A stretch of 64,000 nt of DNA, from assembly GCA_023213395.1 (NCBI GenBank), contig CM041465.1, positions 217,937,741 to 218,001,740 of the forward strand, in the 5' to 3' direction. Position 1 is the stretch's first letter. Each line of letters begins with the position of its first letter. A program made the position numbers and the translations under genes. The notes beneath the pieces were generated by a model. It ran no database searches. It was not told the DNA's origin and was given only the letters and a program-made list of their open reading frames with translations. The stretch is from Cycas panzhihuaensis. Taxonomy: Eukaryota > Cycadophyta. Shown in pieces: positions 46,287 through 57,715 of this stretch.

Positions 46287-47036
46287 TTAATCGCCGTTGA
46301 GTTCTAGGTGGCGGCATGTCGAGGATCGCCCTGACTTTGTCAGGGTCGATCTGAATTCCCGCTTGGATACGAGGAATCCAAGGAGTTTGCCCGAGGTAAC
46401 GGCAAACACACATTTAAGCGGATTAAGGCTGACGTGATACTCGCGGCATCGTGAGAAGATGGCACGCAAGTCGGAAGGGTGATGGGCTCTCACGCGGGAA
46501 AGACCCATCATATCATCCATAAAGACCTCCAACGTGTCATTGATGAGGTCGTGGAAGATGAAATGCATGGCTCTTTGGTAAGTAGCACCTGCATTTTTAA
46601 GGCCAAAGGGCATCGCCTTGTAGGTGAAGGTACCCCAAGGAGTAGTGAAGGCCGTCTTATGGCGGTCTTCGGGAGAAATCTGAATTTGGTTGTAACCGGA
46701 GAAGTCGTCCATTAGGGACATCACTTCGAATCTGGTGGTGCGATCAATGATCTGATCTAGGAAGGGTAACGGGAAATTGTCCTTAGGACAAGCATTGTTG
46801 ATGTCGCGAAAGTCGACACATATACGGATTGCCCCGTTCTTTTTAGCAACGGGAACAATGTTGGAGACCCACTTCGGGTAGTCAATAGAAGTAATGAGCC
46901 CAACGTCCAGAAGCTTCTCTACCTCCATCTTGACGGTGGCAGAGAGCTTCGGGTGAAGGGGACGCCGGTGCACATGTATGGCGCCAGGAAGGGTGGTGAG
47001 GTTATGAGTGACAATCGAGGGGTTGATTCCCTTCAT
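46287..47036 (-). CDS. Reverse transcriptase, open catalytic part (element D)
   Basis: A 249-codon uninterrupted stretch. Motifs in order: SIDYPKWVSNIVPVAKKNGA (residues 50-69), VDFRDINNACPKDNFPLP (74-91), SLMDDFSGYNQIQI with catalytic D110, TAFTTPWGTFTYKAMPFGLK (128-147), and the catalytic pair in VFMDDMM (D174, D175). The frame then runs into the thumb (LNPLKCVFAVTSGKLLGFLV). The true protein would be part of a polyprotein, so the Met at 47036 is not a real start. It copies element RNA into DNA. The best preserved pol domain in the window, yet the flanking frames are broken. Confidence 0.85.
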   Translation of the reverse strand: MKGINPSIVTHNLTTLPGAIHVHRRPLHPKLSATVKMEVEKLLDVGLITSIDYPKWVSNIVPVAKKNGAIRICVDFRDINNACPKDNFPLPFLDQIIDRTTRFEVMSLMDDFSGYNQIQISPEDRHKTAFTTPWGTFTYKAMPFGLKNAGATYQRAMHFIFHDLINDTLEVFMDDMMGLSRVRAHHPSDLRAIFSRCREYHVSLNPLKCVFAVTSGKLLGFLVSKREFRSTLTKSGRSSTCRHLELNGD

Positions 47037-47039
47037 GTC

Positions 47040-47934
47040 AGCATAATCCCACGTGAAAATGTCTCAAAACTCCTGAAATAGAAGGGAGTATTCCCTTACC
47101 TCATCAGGAGAACACTCCAACCCAACCTTAATGACCTTGCCCGGGGCCAAGACTACGTCTTGAGTTGCCCCCATGCACATGGCGTTGCCCTCGAAGTGGA
47201 GAGGGGCAAGATCAATGGGAGGAGGAGGGATAGGAGACGGGATCGGATCGTAGCGTTGATCCGATCATGAGGATCTTCTGGTGACCAAGCCGGTGGTGAC
47301 TAGAAGGCAGGTTAGGCGCAAGGCCTGCTAGATGCTCGAGCAGGGCTTCATCATCCTCAAAGTAATCCACCCCATGGATGACCTTACTTCAAGTAGGAGA
47401 AGCGCTGGAGAGAGTGAGAGCAACGAGACCGTGATGACCATCGGGTTGCTCATCTTCCTCGCGGAAATCCGAAGGAAAAACAGAAAGGTGCCCCTCGAAA
47501 GGAGCGAAAGGCAATTCCTCAAAACCATTACCTACGGGGGGTAATGAAAAAGGAGAACTGGCAACAGGCGGGTCAACACGAGCGATGACGTGTGACACGC
47601 ACAAGGGGCTAGCCTCACCAATGAGAGAGGCTCTAGACGGGGATCTAGAACAAGGCAGGTGCGACCTATTGGCGCGAAGGAAAGAGACGGGGTGAGGACA
47701 ATCCTCGTCTTCATCGAGCGACTCATCATCGCTGAACGAAGCAAGGTACCCGTAGCTCCCAACGCCAATAGGGGCGAACCGCGTGAGACTAGGAGGAGAA
47801 GACGCGGGGTCTTCTTCGGACGGATTAGGTATACCAATAGAGCAAGCCGAGGCATGAGTGGATGAACCTTGGTTTGCCGAACTGGTAGAGCGAGTTTGTT
47901 TAGTAAAGGGCGTCATGGGATCACTCTCATTCGT
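47040..47934 (-). pseudogene. Protease-RT linker (element D)
   Basis: A 175-codon open stretch (47389-47916) reads HASACSIGIPNPSEEDPASS, RFAPIGVGSYGYLASFSDDE and related Pro/Ser/acid-rich sequence. No enzyme motif. The same phrases occur in A, and in part in C/F up to the D insertion. Role unknown, likely an unstructured polyprotein spacer. Confidence 0.65.
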
Positions 47935-48455
47935 CCGTCATGGACGAATTTAAGTTGTCCCCAAAGGGTCGAGCACATGGCTCCCATTTGATCGAGCCAT
48001 GGATGACCTAGAAGAAGGTTGTAATCCACATCAACGCCAAGGACTACAACGCCTCGAAGAACGGTCTTACCCTCAAGGGTGGCGGAATCGCGATGCATCC
48101 CAAAGGGGTCTTCTCGCCATCATACCCTTGGCATCGCCAGGGAATGGGCTCCACATGGAAATACCAAGCTCTTGCATGACACGCAAGGGCATGGCATTGA
48201 CTAAGAACCGTTGTCGACAATAATTCTTCAAGAGTACAATCAAAGCGATCGATGGTGATGGTGAATGGGAAGTTCCACTGACGTTCCCTTTCACCGGCAA
48301 GGGGAAGATCCTTAGGATCAAAGGAAATAGTGGGTCCACAACCTTGGGCAATGCCCAAAGCGTGGACAGGTACATCACTCAATCCTAAAGCTTCCGTGAG
48401 GAGGGGCCGCCGACAACTCCTCGAACGTCCATCAAGGACATTCTGCGGCCGCAAG
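47935..48455 (-). pseudogene. Aspartic protease (element D)
   Basis: PKVVDPLFPLILRIFPLPVK and SIALIVLLKNYCRQRF, then VNAMPLRVMQELGI. The catalytic loop D-N-G-S is damaged here by a frameshift (cgacaataattcttcaag on the plus strand near 48215). The C-terminal strand NLLLGHPWLDQMGAMCSTLW is at 47960-48030. Confidence 0.78.
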
Positions 48456-48479
48456 TATGGAGCTCGTCCACGACAGAGA

Positions 48480-51050
48480 AAGGCTTACCCTTCCCAGTAG
48501 GTTGGGTAAGTGCCCTTCAGAAATCGTAATGACCCGGGCATACAGGAATAGCCTTGGGAAAGAGAGGGACTTCCGGAGGAAGGGTCGGAAGGAGCGGAAG
48601 AACCAGCAACTCCCGCCGCCTCCTTAGCGGCTTGAGATCGCGTAAGGGTGAAAGTCAGAGTTGCTTCAAGCAACTGGATCACCTTCTTCCCCCTGTTCCG
48701 GGGTCGTGAAGGCGACGGGGTGCGATGGCTAGGAGAACGAGAAGAGGAAGATGAGTTCCGAACGCTCTTCCCTTTATCGCAGGAAGGACAGGGATCAGGC
48801 AATCTTCCTCAGTTACGGTTGTTCTTGGTTTGGGTATTGCGATCACGTTCCCCATGCTTAGGGAACGGATCCTTATGAACTGGTTGATCCAAATTAGGCC
48901 TTCAGGCCCGTTTGGGAGAAGAATCACATCGAGGGGCATCCTTTGGATGCTGGGCCCTACAACACGAATCGTCGTGGAAGCAATCCCCATGAATGGAGCA
49001 CCACTTCTTCTCAAGCGGAGGGTCGGACCTTCTCGCTTGAGAGGACTGGGCGTTTCTATTCCTGGGAAGAGGAGCTTGGGTAGTTTGTTGGACTTGTTTG
49101 TTTGATGTAGGAGATGAAGGATCTTGAAGCTTGAGCTCCTTCATCGTATGCTCGAATGAGCGATAGGCGATGTGAGAGGGTCTAAAGTCCTCTGTAGGAT
49201 GAGAGGAAGACCGCATCGGTTGGGAAGGTTTGGTATCTCCTGGCGGTGGTGCCTCACGGCGTTGTGAGGGCTTAAGAGGTTTCTTGAGACCAGCTTGGAT
49301 CTCAATAGCCTCCAACGCCGGGCACGTGGCGATCGCGGAATCACATGTGGTCGCCCCATCTTGAGGACTTCCACGTGGACTTGGGACGGCGCATTGACGA
49401 CGGTGTCTCGCTCACCTCCTGCAATGTTGCCTTAGTGGAGTGAAGCAAGTCGTGGAATCATCGCACAAAGTCACGATTCATCTCATCGTGACCTTGTTTG
49501 AGCGAAGAAGAGACTTCATTCGCTCTCGAATGGACGAGCTACATCAAAATAGTTGATGAACTCATCCACCACCATTGGAATGAATGGATTGAATGGGCAG
49601 GGAGATGGTAGAACCATTTGAGGGCGCCACCCTACAAGGATCTCGGGAATAGTTTCATCAAAAAATGGTCGTAAGCCCAGTAATCGATGCATGCCATAGA
49701 AAAACTACGGACATGCTCTACGGGTCTTGACGAAGTTCCATCGAATCTAGGAACTTCAGGGATGAGGCGAAGTTGGTTCGCAACGCCTTAACCGAAAGAG
49801 GGGTTGACCTAAAGTCCATGAAGGGGTGCGCCCTTGCCTAAACCGTAGGATCAACGAATGTCGAAGTAGGTAACGCACAAGGAGCGGGTGGGGGTGGAAC
49901 ACCCATCCCTCCTTGAGGAAGCACCCCTTACTGAAAAGAGGCATGGGGGTAGGTGCCTTGGAAGGGAGTCAGGTTCCCTTGCGAAGGCACAACAGATGGG
50001 ATTGCGTTGGAAGAAGGGCAAGACAGATGTGGAACCGGGTTTTACCCATATGGGCCACCCGTATGTGGAGCAACCCCATATGGGTGTAGCGGATCCACCC
50101 CATAAACGGGAAGATGGCTTCCTCTACCCTGCCCCCAAGGTTGAGAGGTATAGCCTGGGGGGACGTAGAAGGAAGCACCAACGTGTTGGGCTGGAGGATG
50201 CGTGGGAGCGGATCCCACATGACTAGTGGTTGGAAAGCTAGTAGGGCCAATAGGCCTACTAGGGACGGTATGCGCCACTAGGGGATGGCACATTGGTTTG
50301 ATTAGGAGCGGGTATACTAACCCTTAATTGAGGGAAAGATACACCGCGAGAAGATCCTAAGGCATTAGGACCTTGATGAGGGACGGAAGGTGCCACACAT
50401 GCCCCCATTGCAGGAAATGAGCGGGACGTACGTGTAGGCACGAAGGGATTTGTGGTCATAGGAAGGGTGGATGAGGATGAGGCATGAGGCGGAGGAGCAG
50501 AAGAGGAAGAGGCCCCTCCACGAAGGACATCCTCAAACCACCTAGGACGCGGTTGCAAGCGTCTTTGCAAGAACACTCGTTGAAAGCTTCAACTACGCCC
50601 AGGAGGAGTCCCAACATACTCGTAAGAGGTGATCTAACCTCAAACAAAGTAGGATTCTTGAAACGTTCCTCATAAGAATTGCCAACCACGTGGCCACCCT
50701 CAAGAGGGACGGGTTCTTCTACCTGGGTAGAAGGATGAGCATCGAAAGAAAGGTGTTGGTCGCTTGGATAATAAAGGGGTCGCCACCCTCTTGGGTGGAC
50801 CCAGAATACCGGAGGAAAGGCATGGGTTTCCATGGTTGAAGTGTGGTAGGTCCAATCGGAAGAGTATCCTCCATAGTCGGATCGAATCCGACGAGGCAAG
50901 AAGGCGATACTGTGGTCCTCTAACAAAGGAGGTAGACCGCAAACGACGAGAGAAACGCCGCATGCAAGGTCAACCGACAATGTTAGGAAAGGAGAAAGAG
51001 CTGTAAAACACACGCGTTGGGGGTTACCCCACATGGAGATCAAGATAAGT
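48480..51050 (-). pseudogene. gag of element D
   Basis: The N-terminal part reads LLEDHSIAFLPRRIRSDYGG and SSDWTYHTSTMETHAF (50830-50930). A Pro/Ser/Gly-rich segment follows, with HVGASFYVPPGYTSQPWGQG near 50160-50200. Then FMDFRSTPLSVKALRTNF (about 49770-49830), gag core pieces near 49300-49560, and the Cys/His box KKWCSIHGDCFHDDSCC near 48960-49015. The tail QAAKEAAG lies near 48620. Frames change about every 200-300 nt. A reading that starts inside the primer-binding site at 51142 is not the true start. Confidence 0.82.
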
Positions 51051-51112
51051 ATGAAAAGGATCACACAAGAGCAAAGAAACCAACCAAAGAGAGCGAAACT
51101 AGCTCCCCATCG

Positions 51113-51132
51113 GCCCCCCAAGATGGTCGCCA
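51113..51132 (-). other. Primer-binding site of element D
   Basis: Minus strand TGGCGACCATCTTGGGGG, separated from the LTR by one C. It matches the C/F site at 33851 except for a few bases. tRNA-Arg type suggested from memory. Confidence 0.65.
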
Positions 51133-51133
51133 G

Positions 51134-53683
51134 TGGACACACTGCTACTGGATAACTACCAAACTGATAGGTGTAAGGGAGAGTGAGTAGTGGAATGATA
51201 GAAGGTGGGACCTAAAAGGTGGGTAACTACCACGCAGAGCGCCTCGTGCGCCGGAGCGCGAGTTCGGGATCTGCAATGGAGTATGGCTACTATCGGGTGA
51301 CCCTTCACCGCTCAATAAGGGGTGAAGGTGCGAGGGCAAACCCAGGTTGACACAGGAATAAGACCCTCCCACCCTTGGGTGGCCGTAAGGGGAAGAGAAG
51401 ACCTAATGGAGACAGGCCAAGAGCAAGCCTACACAACCTAACCGGGTACACGAGTGATGCGGGGAGCAAGGCACTCGTGTGGTTAAGGAGAGAGGAGGAA
51501 GAGTAGGGGAAGGGAGGACTCCTACAATCTTTCCTACGAATGATAAAGATGCATGAAACAAGACAAACGAATCGCAAACAAGTACCAAACCAATTTTCCC
51601 TTTTTATCCTTCAATATACTAATTACTACAAGAGAAATAAAAGGAAAAGAAAGGGTAGCGGAGGGGAACAAAATGTGCACCTAGAGCGAAGGCGTGCGAG
51701 ACGAAGTAGCCTTCCCGAGGAGCACCCAACCGCTCGCCAAGAACGCATGGGATGCGAGATATTACGGCGGACAAAGAGGGGGCTTCCTTACCTTCCCCGG
51801 AAAATCAAATGCGATGCCAAGAAAGAAAGGAAGCACCAACTAGTAAATGAAGTAGCATGAAAACATAACGCATACGAAGGTGCTTACTGGTAGCTAGGCC
51901 CACGGGCGATGCACTCCACGCTTCCCAAGTACCTGCAAGCAATAGCGGTCTCTTTCTCTCCCGAAGGAAGAGCACTAACATGCAACACAAAAACTCTAAC
52001 AATATATGCCTAAATAACATAAACGAGAATCTGAATATACATGCGTTAGTGCTAATCCAACAATGAAAGTACCAAAAGAAAGTGACCAAAGTGAAAGTAA
52101 ATGATTGGGTAAGCCTCAGAGTGGCCTACCTCCCGCAAATGATGCCCAAACCTCCCCCCAAGAGCCACGAGGCAATGAGGAGAAAGTCAAGAGCAAGGGC
52201 TGGAAAATGGCAGCAAAAAGGGGCAAAGAGAGGCCCAAGGGTACCCACGGCGAACCGGGATGCTATGAGGAGCAAACCGGGTGACCCGAGGAAGAAAGAT
52301 GGAGCAAGAAACCGTGTTGGGACTTATGAGTGATGCCAAAACCCAAGCAAACGGCTCCAAATCAGCGCTGCAACTTGTGACAGCGCTGGTTTGGGCAACC
52401 AAAGGAGCCTTCAAACCCTTGTTTGCAAGCCAAGGGCAGCACGGGCGAGAGGGAGGTTTTGGGGGCTAAGAGCCGCCTAGGAGCGTGGAAGGTGGTACTA
52501 ATCCACCCGGCTCCTCTCCAAAACCTATGCAACCCTCAACGCCGCTTTGACAAAGAACGCAGTAAGAAGCACGAGGAGAGTGGTATAACTTCAAAAGGGA
52601 GGAAAACCAACTCTCAAGCAACAAGCAAGAACAGACGGGCTGAAGCATAAATATCACAAGAAAATAAGCATAAAAACAAGGAATACCTGAAAAGAAGAGG
52701 CAAGGGATTTGCCTCAGCCAAAGGGCAGCGGAGAGGGCCGATAAATCACCCAACCGAGGTAGAGCAGTTTGAGGCCTGCTACGGAGATGTGAAGGGAAAC
52801 ACCTGCACGTGGGGCGCTTATGGACTGGCGGGGCGAAGATCAGCGGGAAACCACTTCAAAGGAGCCCTCCAAGGCGTTTGAGGGCTGGGAGAATGTCTCA
52901 CCACGCCAAAGGAGAGCCTGGCACTGTGAAGGGTGCAGTCCAAAGCAGAAACGACAGAGAAGAGCAGAGCAGAGAGTGTTTCCTTGAGAGCAATTCCAAA
53001 AGTGAGCAAAAGATCCTTGAAAATGAGCCAAAAGGGCTTAAGTACTCAAGCAAAACCCTAAAGCGTGCGATTAGGGCGAATCGAAGAGAAATGAAGCGCG
53101 AGCCACGTGGCGCTTCATAATAAATGCGAAATTACCACACAGATTTTTAAAACAACTCGAGGCAGTTGTACCACGGGAATTTCGCAGATCATGGATATTC
53201 CAATGCATCTGAAAAATCCAATGACGTACTCTAGAGCCAAAACTGGGGCCCACCAACCGCCCAGGCCAAAGGGATGACGTAAAAGACTAATAGAAAGCTA
53301 GAACACCTACCCGGGAGCAAACAAGCCAACAAAACGGGTCCAAAGGAGCAAAAATAGGGCTCGAGTGGGGTGGCAAGTTGACCAAACGATGATGAGTCAT
53401 CACATGGGCGGAGGTGGCGCAAACCTAGTGGATCCAGAAGCGAGGAGGGCAGATGCGGGAAGTAATATAGTCACCGAGGTGCCACACTCGCTGGGAGTGT
53501 GCCCCTGTTATAGTCGTCATAGGCTAAAAATAAGTGTGGACGACTACAAGGTCACCCACAGAGTCATACACATGTAGATACGCAAGCAAACATCCAGTAA
53601 AAGAAAGAGATGATAATGGGAGAGACATACCTGCACTTACCTGAGTCGGTAATTCCGTATCCATTCCCGGAAGCCGGGAAACA
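51134..53683 (-). repeat. 5' LTR of element D (2550 nt)
   Basis: TG at 51134 and CA at 53682-53683; direct repeat of 37328-39892. Long stretches over 100 nt are nearly identical to the other LTR. Short blocks such as 53165-53230 differ strongly: the GCGGTACCGC palindromes of the left LTR are absent here. Confidence 0.96.
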
Positions 53684-53688
53684 GATAG
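53684..53688. repeat. Target-site duplication of D, right copy (GATAG)
   Basis: Perfect match to 37323-37327. Confidence 0.92.
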
Positions 53689-54125
53689 CGAGGGTTATGA
53701 GCCCTCTCTTCGACATGTCACCCTGGTATCATGAGCATCTAGGGGGATATCTCGATCAGATGTTCCTACTTTTCCTCATTCCACATATGCTCTTGAGCTG
53801 CTGGTCCTAAGCCAGCCACTTATTTCACCTTCTCGACCTCCTTGAGCGGTTTCGCATAGGTGTTCGCGTCGATGAGCCACTCGTAGAGACACTTCTTCTT
53901 CACGCTCTAGATCCTTACCTAGGACTAGAGCCACTCTTGCTCAGATGCAACCTTGCCATGCGATCTGTTGTGTGCCAGGTCCATTTCACTCATCTGGTTC
54001 TGACCATAATGAGTTTACTAGTAGGCCTAACCACACTGGGCCTACCCTTCATCACCTATCTCTTGTTCTGCATGTTACTACCCCTACCCTTATGGGGTCT
54101 AGGCATACCTCTTTCTCTCTTTACA
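53689..54125 (+). other. C/F segment standing in place of RT-integrase, shared with element B
   Basis: Starts as the continuation of the protease-RT linker (cgagggttatgagccctctc) and then carries gacatgtcaccctgg, ctccttgagcggtttcgc, ctagatccttacctaggact, cagatgcaaccttgccat, catctggttctgacca and gggcctacccttcatc, all in the same order in B (14050-13640). It ends where gaaaatgagcctaaactacc begins, which in D lies about 50 nt after the integrase stop. No protein domain was recognised. Confidence 0.65.
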
Positions 54126-54731
54126 CTCTAAAATGAGCCTAAACTACCATCTTAAGTTGTTCCTATTTCCCCTGGCTACGGGTGGAATGACAACTTAGGA
54201 TGGCCTCTGCCGTCTCTTTCTAGTTCCTCCTGCAGAACCCATGTTCCTATGTTCTTTTGGGATATTTGTCTTCCTATTTGGGCATCCCCCAGTTAGGATG
54301 ACGCTCTGGAGTATCGTTACTCCCCCTTCGCCTTGTATTTCCTTTGCATATCCTGCTATGCTCCTCCATGGATGTGCATGTCATCCTATTTCCTAACCCT
54401 ACATATGCCTATCACCTCTACTAATGGTCATGTGTGCTCCTGTCAGGTATATAGTCGTGCATGAAAGGAAATACGTGCATCTCAAACAAACATCATAACA
54501 GAGCGTAACCATACATATCAACCATCGAACAACATATACACATCAACGCCATATCAAAATGGGGTGCCAATTACCCCGTATCTATATATATATCAAAATC
54601 ATATGTCACATTGTATATATGGGAAGCCAGTGTCCTTGCAAGGGGGGTACAATCATATGACTATATATATATGACCCCCTGGAGGCCCGTGCTTTTCCCT
54701 GACAAAAATCAAATGCATATACTCTGCACTA
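54126..54731. other. Spacer of C/F with conserved palindromic block
   Basis: No gene. Matches D 43745-44370 in reverse complement. The block at 54620-54665 contains gtgtccttgcaagg and gtacaatcatatga with the CCTTGCAAGG palindrome. A short (TA)n lies at 54580-54600. Confidence 0.65.
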
Positions 54732-55323
54732 CTATTGCCTTGCTCCTAGGGCACCATCTCTTGGTTGGTGTGATCCCTCTCCTAGGGACCACATCCCTCC
54801 GAGGCTCCTCCTAGCCCTCCGTGAGCTCCCTACCTCACTCCCCTCATTGTGGGGCCTCCTCGGGGTTGTCACTGCTATGTGAGAATAAGTCCTACCCCAA
54901 CTCGATCTCGATGCCATCTGGTCTACCAGCTGATCGTATCTGGCTTGGATACGATCCCTCTCATTCTCCATTCCTTAGAGACGCTCCTCTAGGATCGCTA
55001 TCCGGATTTCGCTCCCTGCATCACCACCTACTCCTCCCTAGGCCTCTAGAGTCTACATGCGACTCTGTAGGGCATCTCGTTCACTTCAAGCTGTATCCTG
55101 CTCACTCCGGGCCTCATCTAGCTCTCACTACAGCTATCCCCAGAATGCCACGTGCTCCTGGGACTCTATAGCCCACATGTCCCTCATCCTCGCTAGTGGG
55201 GCGAATGCTATCATGTGGGCACCCGCCAATATAGGTGCATCCTCTGCCTAGATAGGTGGTTACCCCTCTGCATATACTAAGTGAACATCTCCCTCACCAT
55301 AGCCTCAACCAGTCGTCAGATCT

Positions 55324-55441
55324 CTGTGGTACCTATAAGCCTACCATGTCATATATCAGTACATGTCTGTGCAAATATCAAACCAAAACCAAATAATACG
55401 ATGCATCTGGATATCAAACAACGAGGAAGGCGAGGCCTCAC
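55324..55441 (-). other. Proposed intron 2 of the antisense gene (C/F)
   Basis: 118 nt with a CAG|GTGAGG donor, a ctgat branch-like word and a cCACAG acceptor. Same length as the D intron despite substitutions. Confidence 0.6.
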
Positions 55442-56603
55442 CTGTTTCGGCCATTGGCTCCTTTGCCTGTGCGATAGCCTCTGCCTCTGGCTCTCCACCA
55501 ACTGCTGGTGCCTCCTCCTCTGGAACCTCCTTTGCAATTGCCTCCACAGCTAGGGCCCGTGTCCCTCCTCCTACTAGTGGATCTACCCCTCTAGGTCTCT
55601 CCATAATCCTCAATCTTTGAGCTCGTGTCATAGGCCCCCTCGTCCCCTCGGCAGTCCCTAATGGCCCTGCCTCATCTGTAGCTCACGATGGGCCAGCCCC
55701 ATCTCCTCCATCTCCCCCGTCATTACTGTCATCATCTCCGGGGGTAGCCCCTGCTCTTCCTGCATCCTCGTCGTTGTCCCATCTCATCGATCAGTAGGGA
55801 TCCAGCGTGTAGTCAGTCATTGTGAGTAAATCCAGTGACGTGGCATCCACAGACCTCCTAACATGCGCCTGATCCTCCACTCCCTTGAACTGGGTCTGCC
55901 ACCTGTGTACCATGGGTGCCCAGTCTAGTATGAGGTGTGGTCCCCCTGATGGCACCACTACCGCAAAATGGTCAAAAAACTAGCAATGCAATAGCATGCT
56001 ATATGATAATCCACCTTTGCCTGCCACCCTGATAGTATCTAGTTGGGTGATAAGGTTCACCATTATTAGGGTGGCCTAATCTAATCTCTTGCTAGCCTTG
56101 CACTGGTGTACTGCATCCATCCATCCTCCAAGAATGTCCCTATAATTCTATTTCTGGGAAATTTAGAACAGAATGCATAGGGTGATTAGTTTCCTCACAC
56201 GAGGAACCTTGGACATCACCATACTCTGTAGAGGCATCCCTCGCCTCTCCCACCTATCCTGGCCTGTGAAGAACATGGCCGCCTCCCGATGAGCCATCTT
56301 ATTGCTAGGCAATGCCCCTAGCGTGGCTGGTCTCCCTGTTGCTGGCACCCCTAGGATCCGTCGGATATCTTTGGGTGTCACTGTGATGTCCCCTACTTGG
56401 GGCAGATGGAACACGTATCTCTGCCTATCCCAATGCAATACTATGTCCACGAGTAGTCTCTGATCTGATATGTAATGAGGTGTTTTCACTACCTTCAGTA
56501 ATCCACATCTCGGGAGGACTCCCTTGTCCTCTCTGCTCATCATCTCCAAGAAGCTCATTAGAGTCATACCAACATTCTCGCGGTTCTCCACTGCGGTCAC
56601 TAC

Positions 56604-57075
56604 CTATAAGAATGCCACTCAAACGCATCAGTCTATAGCTAGAACTCACTCATGGCCTCTCCAAACCCTCCCTTGGCATCATTTGGTCTAGATTTGGGGC
56701 CCCTCAGGGTCCCCTTTCCTTTTTTCTGGGATCCTAGCCCCACACTATGCTAAATTCTGCTGTACTGTAGAGTTTAGGTGGGGCCAGGTGATCGCCCCAC
56801 GGAAAAGATCACGGCACCACGATCTTTGCCGCTGTACGAATGTCACCCCCCTAAAGGGGGGGGGTTCCCGGCCCCAAAAACCAAAATTTTTTCCTCCGGG
56901 TGGGCCACAGCCGGGCCCACCCAGATTGGGGCTGCCTAATGCCTTGGTCCCGCCCCTCTCCGGGTCCAATTCAGACCCCGAGAGGTCACTTCTCACCCTT
57001 ATAGGGCCAAAAACTACATAAAAAAACATTAAACTTCAAATTACAATTTTGGGTTGGGTTTGGTGATCCACTCAC
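56604..57075 (-). other. Proposed intron 1 of the antisense gene (C/F)
   Basis: 472 nt. Donor GTGAGT directly after codon 8 and acceptor TTATAG. Removing it joins exon 1 to exon 2 in frame. It contains a G/C-run-rich stretch near 56800-56990. Confidence 0.6.
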
Positions 57076-57260
57076 TGGATCTGGTTGCGTAGTCACCATC
57101 TTGATCCCCTGGTCGCTCTGGCTGCCTCCTCATCTCGATCCAATGGATAGATCTCTCGCTGTATGTCCTGGAGATGGGGTAGCACTCCACTACATGAGGA
57201 ATGAGCTCTGGATTTCATACAAGAGCTCGTGATAATGAAACCTTTTTCATTCGGCTTTTC

Positions 57261-57270
57261 TTTATATAGG
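57261..57270 (-). promoter_or_regulatory. TATA box of the antisense gene (C/F)
   Basis: CCTATATAAA on the minus strand, about 162 nt before the ATG at 57099, as in D. On the plus strand it reads tttatatagg and lies about 450 nt before the second RNase H. Confidence 0.6.
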
Positions 57271-57715
57271 CGGGGCCCCCGTCGGGCACTTCTTCCTTTT
57301 TCGCCCTCGAGGCAACCTTCCAGACCATATTTCTGCGCTAGCCAGCATTGCCTTCTGGCCTAGTTCTTCTTTCAATCTCTGTGGCTTCTTGTTGACCCGT
57401 TTCTCTTGGCGCATTAATGGTACCTTAGACGACTCATTTTTGTCAAAGCCCCCTTATCTCGTTTTACGTGCCACTTCTGTGCATGCCTAAGTTTATACTC
57501 GTTTGGCTTGTTTCGCCACCCTGGGCTCATTTTCGTAGCCCATTTTTACTCTTGACACTCCCATAGGGAGTGTCCCCTCTGGCTGGATGCCTCTTTGTGC
57601 TTCTCTAAGCCAGTTTGGGTGCCCCAGGGGCCATTTTTTGCCATTTTCTTCCCCGTTGGTGGGGTAGCCTTCCTTGCCTTTGGGTCACCTCATTGCTAGG
57701 CCTTCATATCCCTTT

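Larger units (their letters stand above)
37328..53683 (-). mobile_element. Tat-lineage element D, structurally complete, 16.36 kb, inserted in C/F
   Basis: Two LTRs of 2565 and 2550 nt with TG and CA ends, a perfect 5-bp target duplication, a primer-binding site next to the right LTR and a polypurine tract next to the left one. On the minus strand, right to left: gag, protease, linker, RT, RNase H, integrase; then the antisense PMD-like gene on the plus strand; then a second RNase H on the minus strand. It is the only Tat copy here with all pol domains. A 230-nt LTR sample is about 97 percent identical, but scrambled short blocks occur elsewhere. Frames are broken in most genes, though RT is open across its catalytic part. 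Confidence 0.97.
54732..57099 (-). pseudogene. Antisense accessory gene with plant mobile domain (PMD)-like region, three exons (element C/F)
   Basis: Antisense to its element. Proposed exon 1 is 57099-57076 (8 codons), exon 2 is 56603-55442 and exon 3 is 55323-54732. Exon 2 has an open stretch of 145 codons (56163-56600) with LLVDIVLHWDR, YVFHLPQVGD and TVTPKDIRRILGVPATGRP, a clear match to the plant mobile domain pattern (Trp-Asp/Arg, FHLP, T-I/V-T-x-x-D, I-L-G-L/V-P, G-R-P). KVPRVRKLITLCIL follows. Later come an acidic segment, TRAQRLRIMERP and an Ala/Glu-rich stretch before intron 2. Exon 3 ends with ENERDRIQARYDQLVDQMAS and an Arg/Ser/Gly tail. Stops occur in the middle of exon 2 and in exon 3, so it is probably dead. 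Exon count, first-exon length, intron 2 length and TATA position match the D copy. Confidence 0.78.

Noticed and set aside
50456-51142. 228-codon ORF beginning in the primer-binding site of D
   Set aside because: Only its latter part is gag; the first 50 codons are leader sequence, so the start is artificial.
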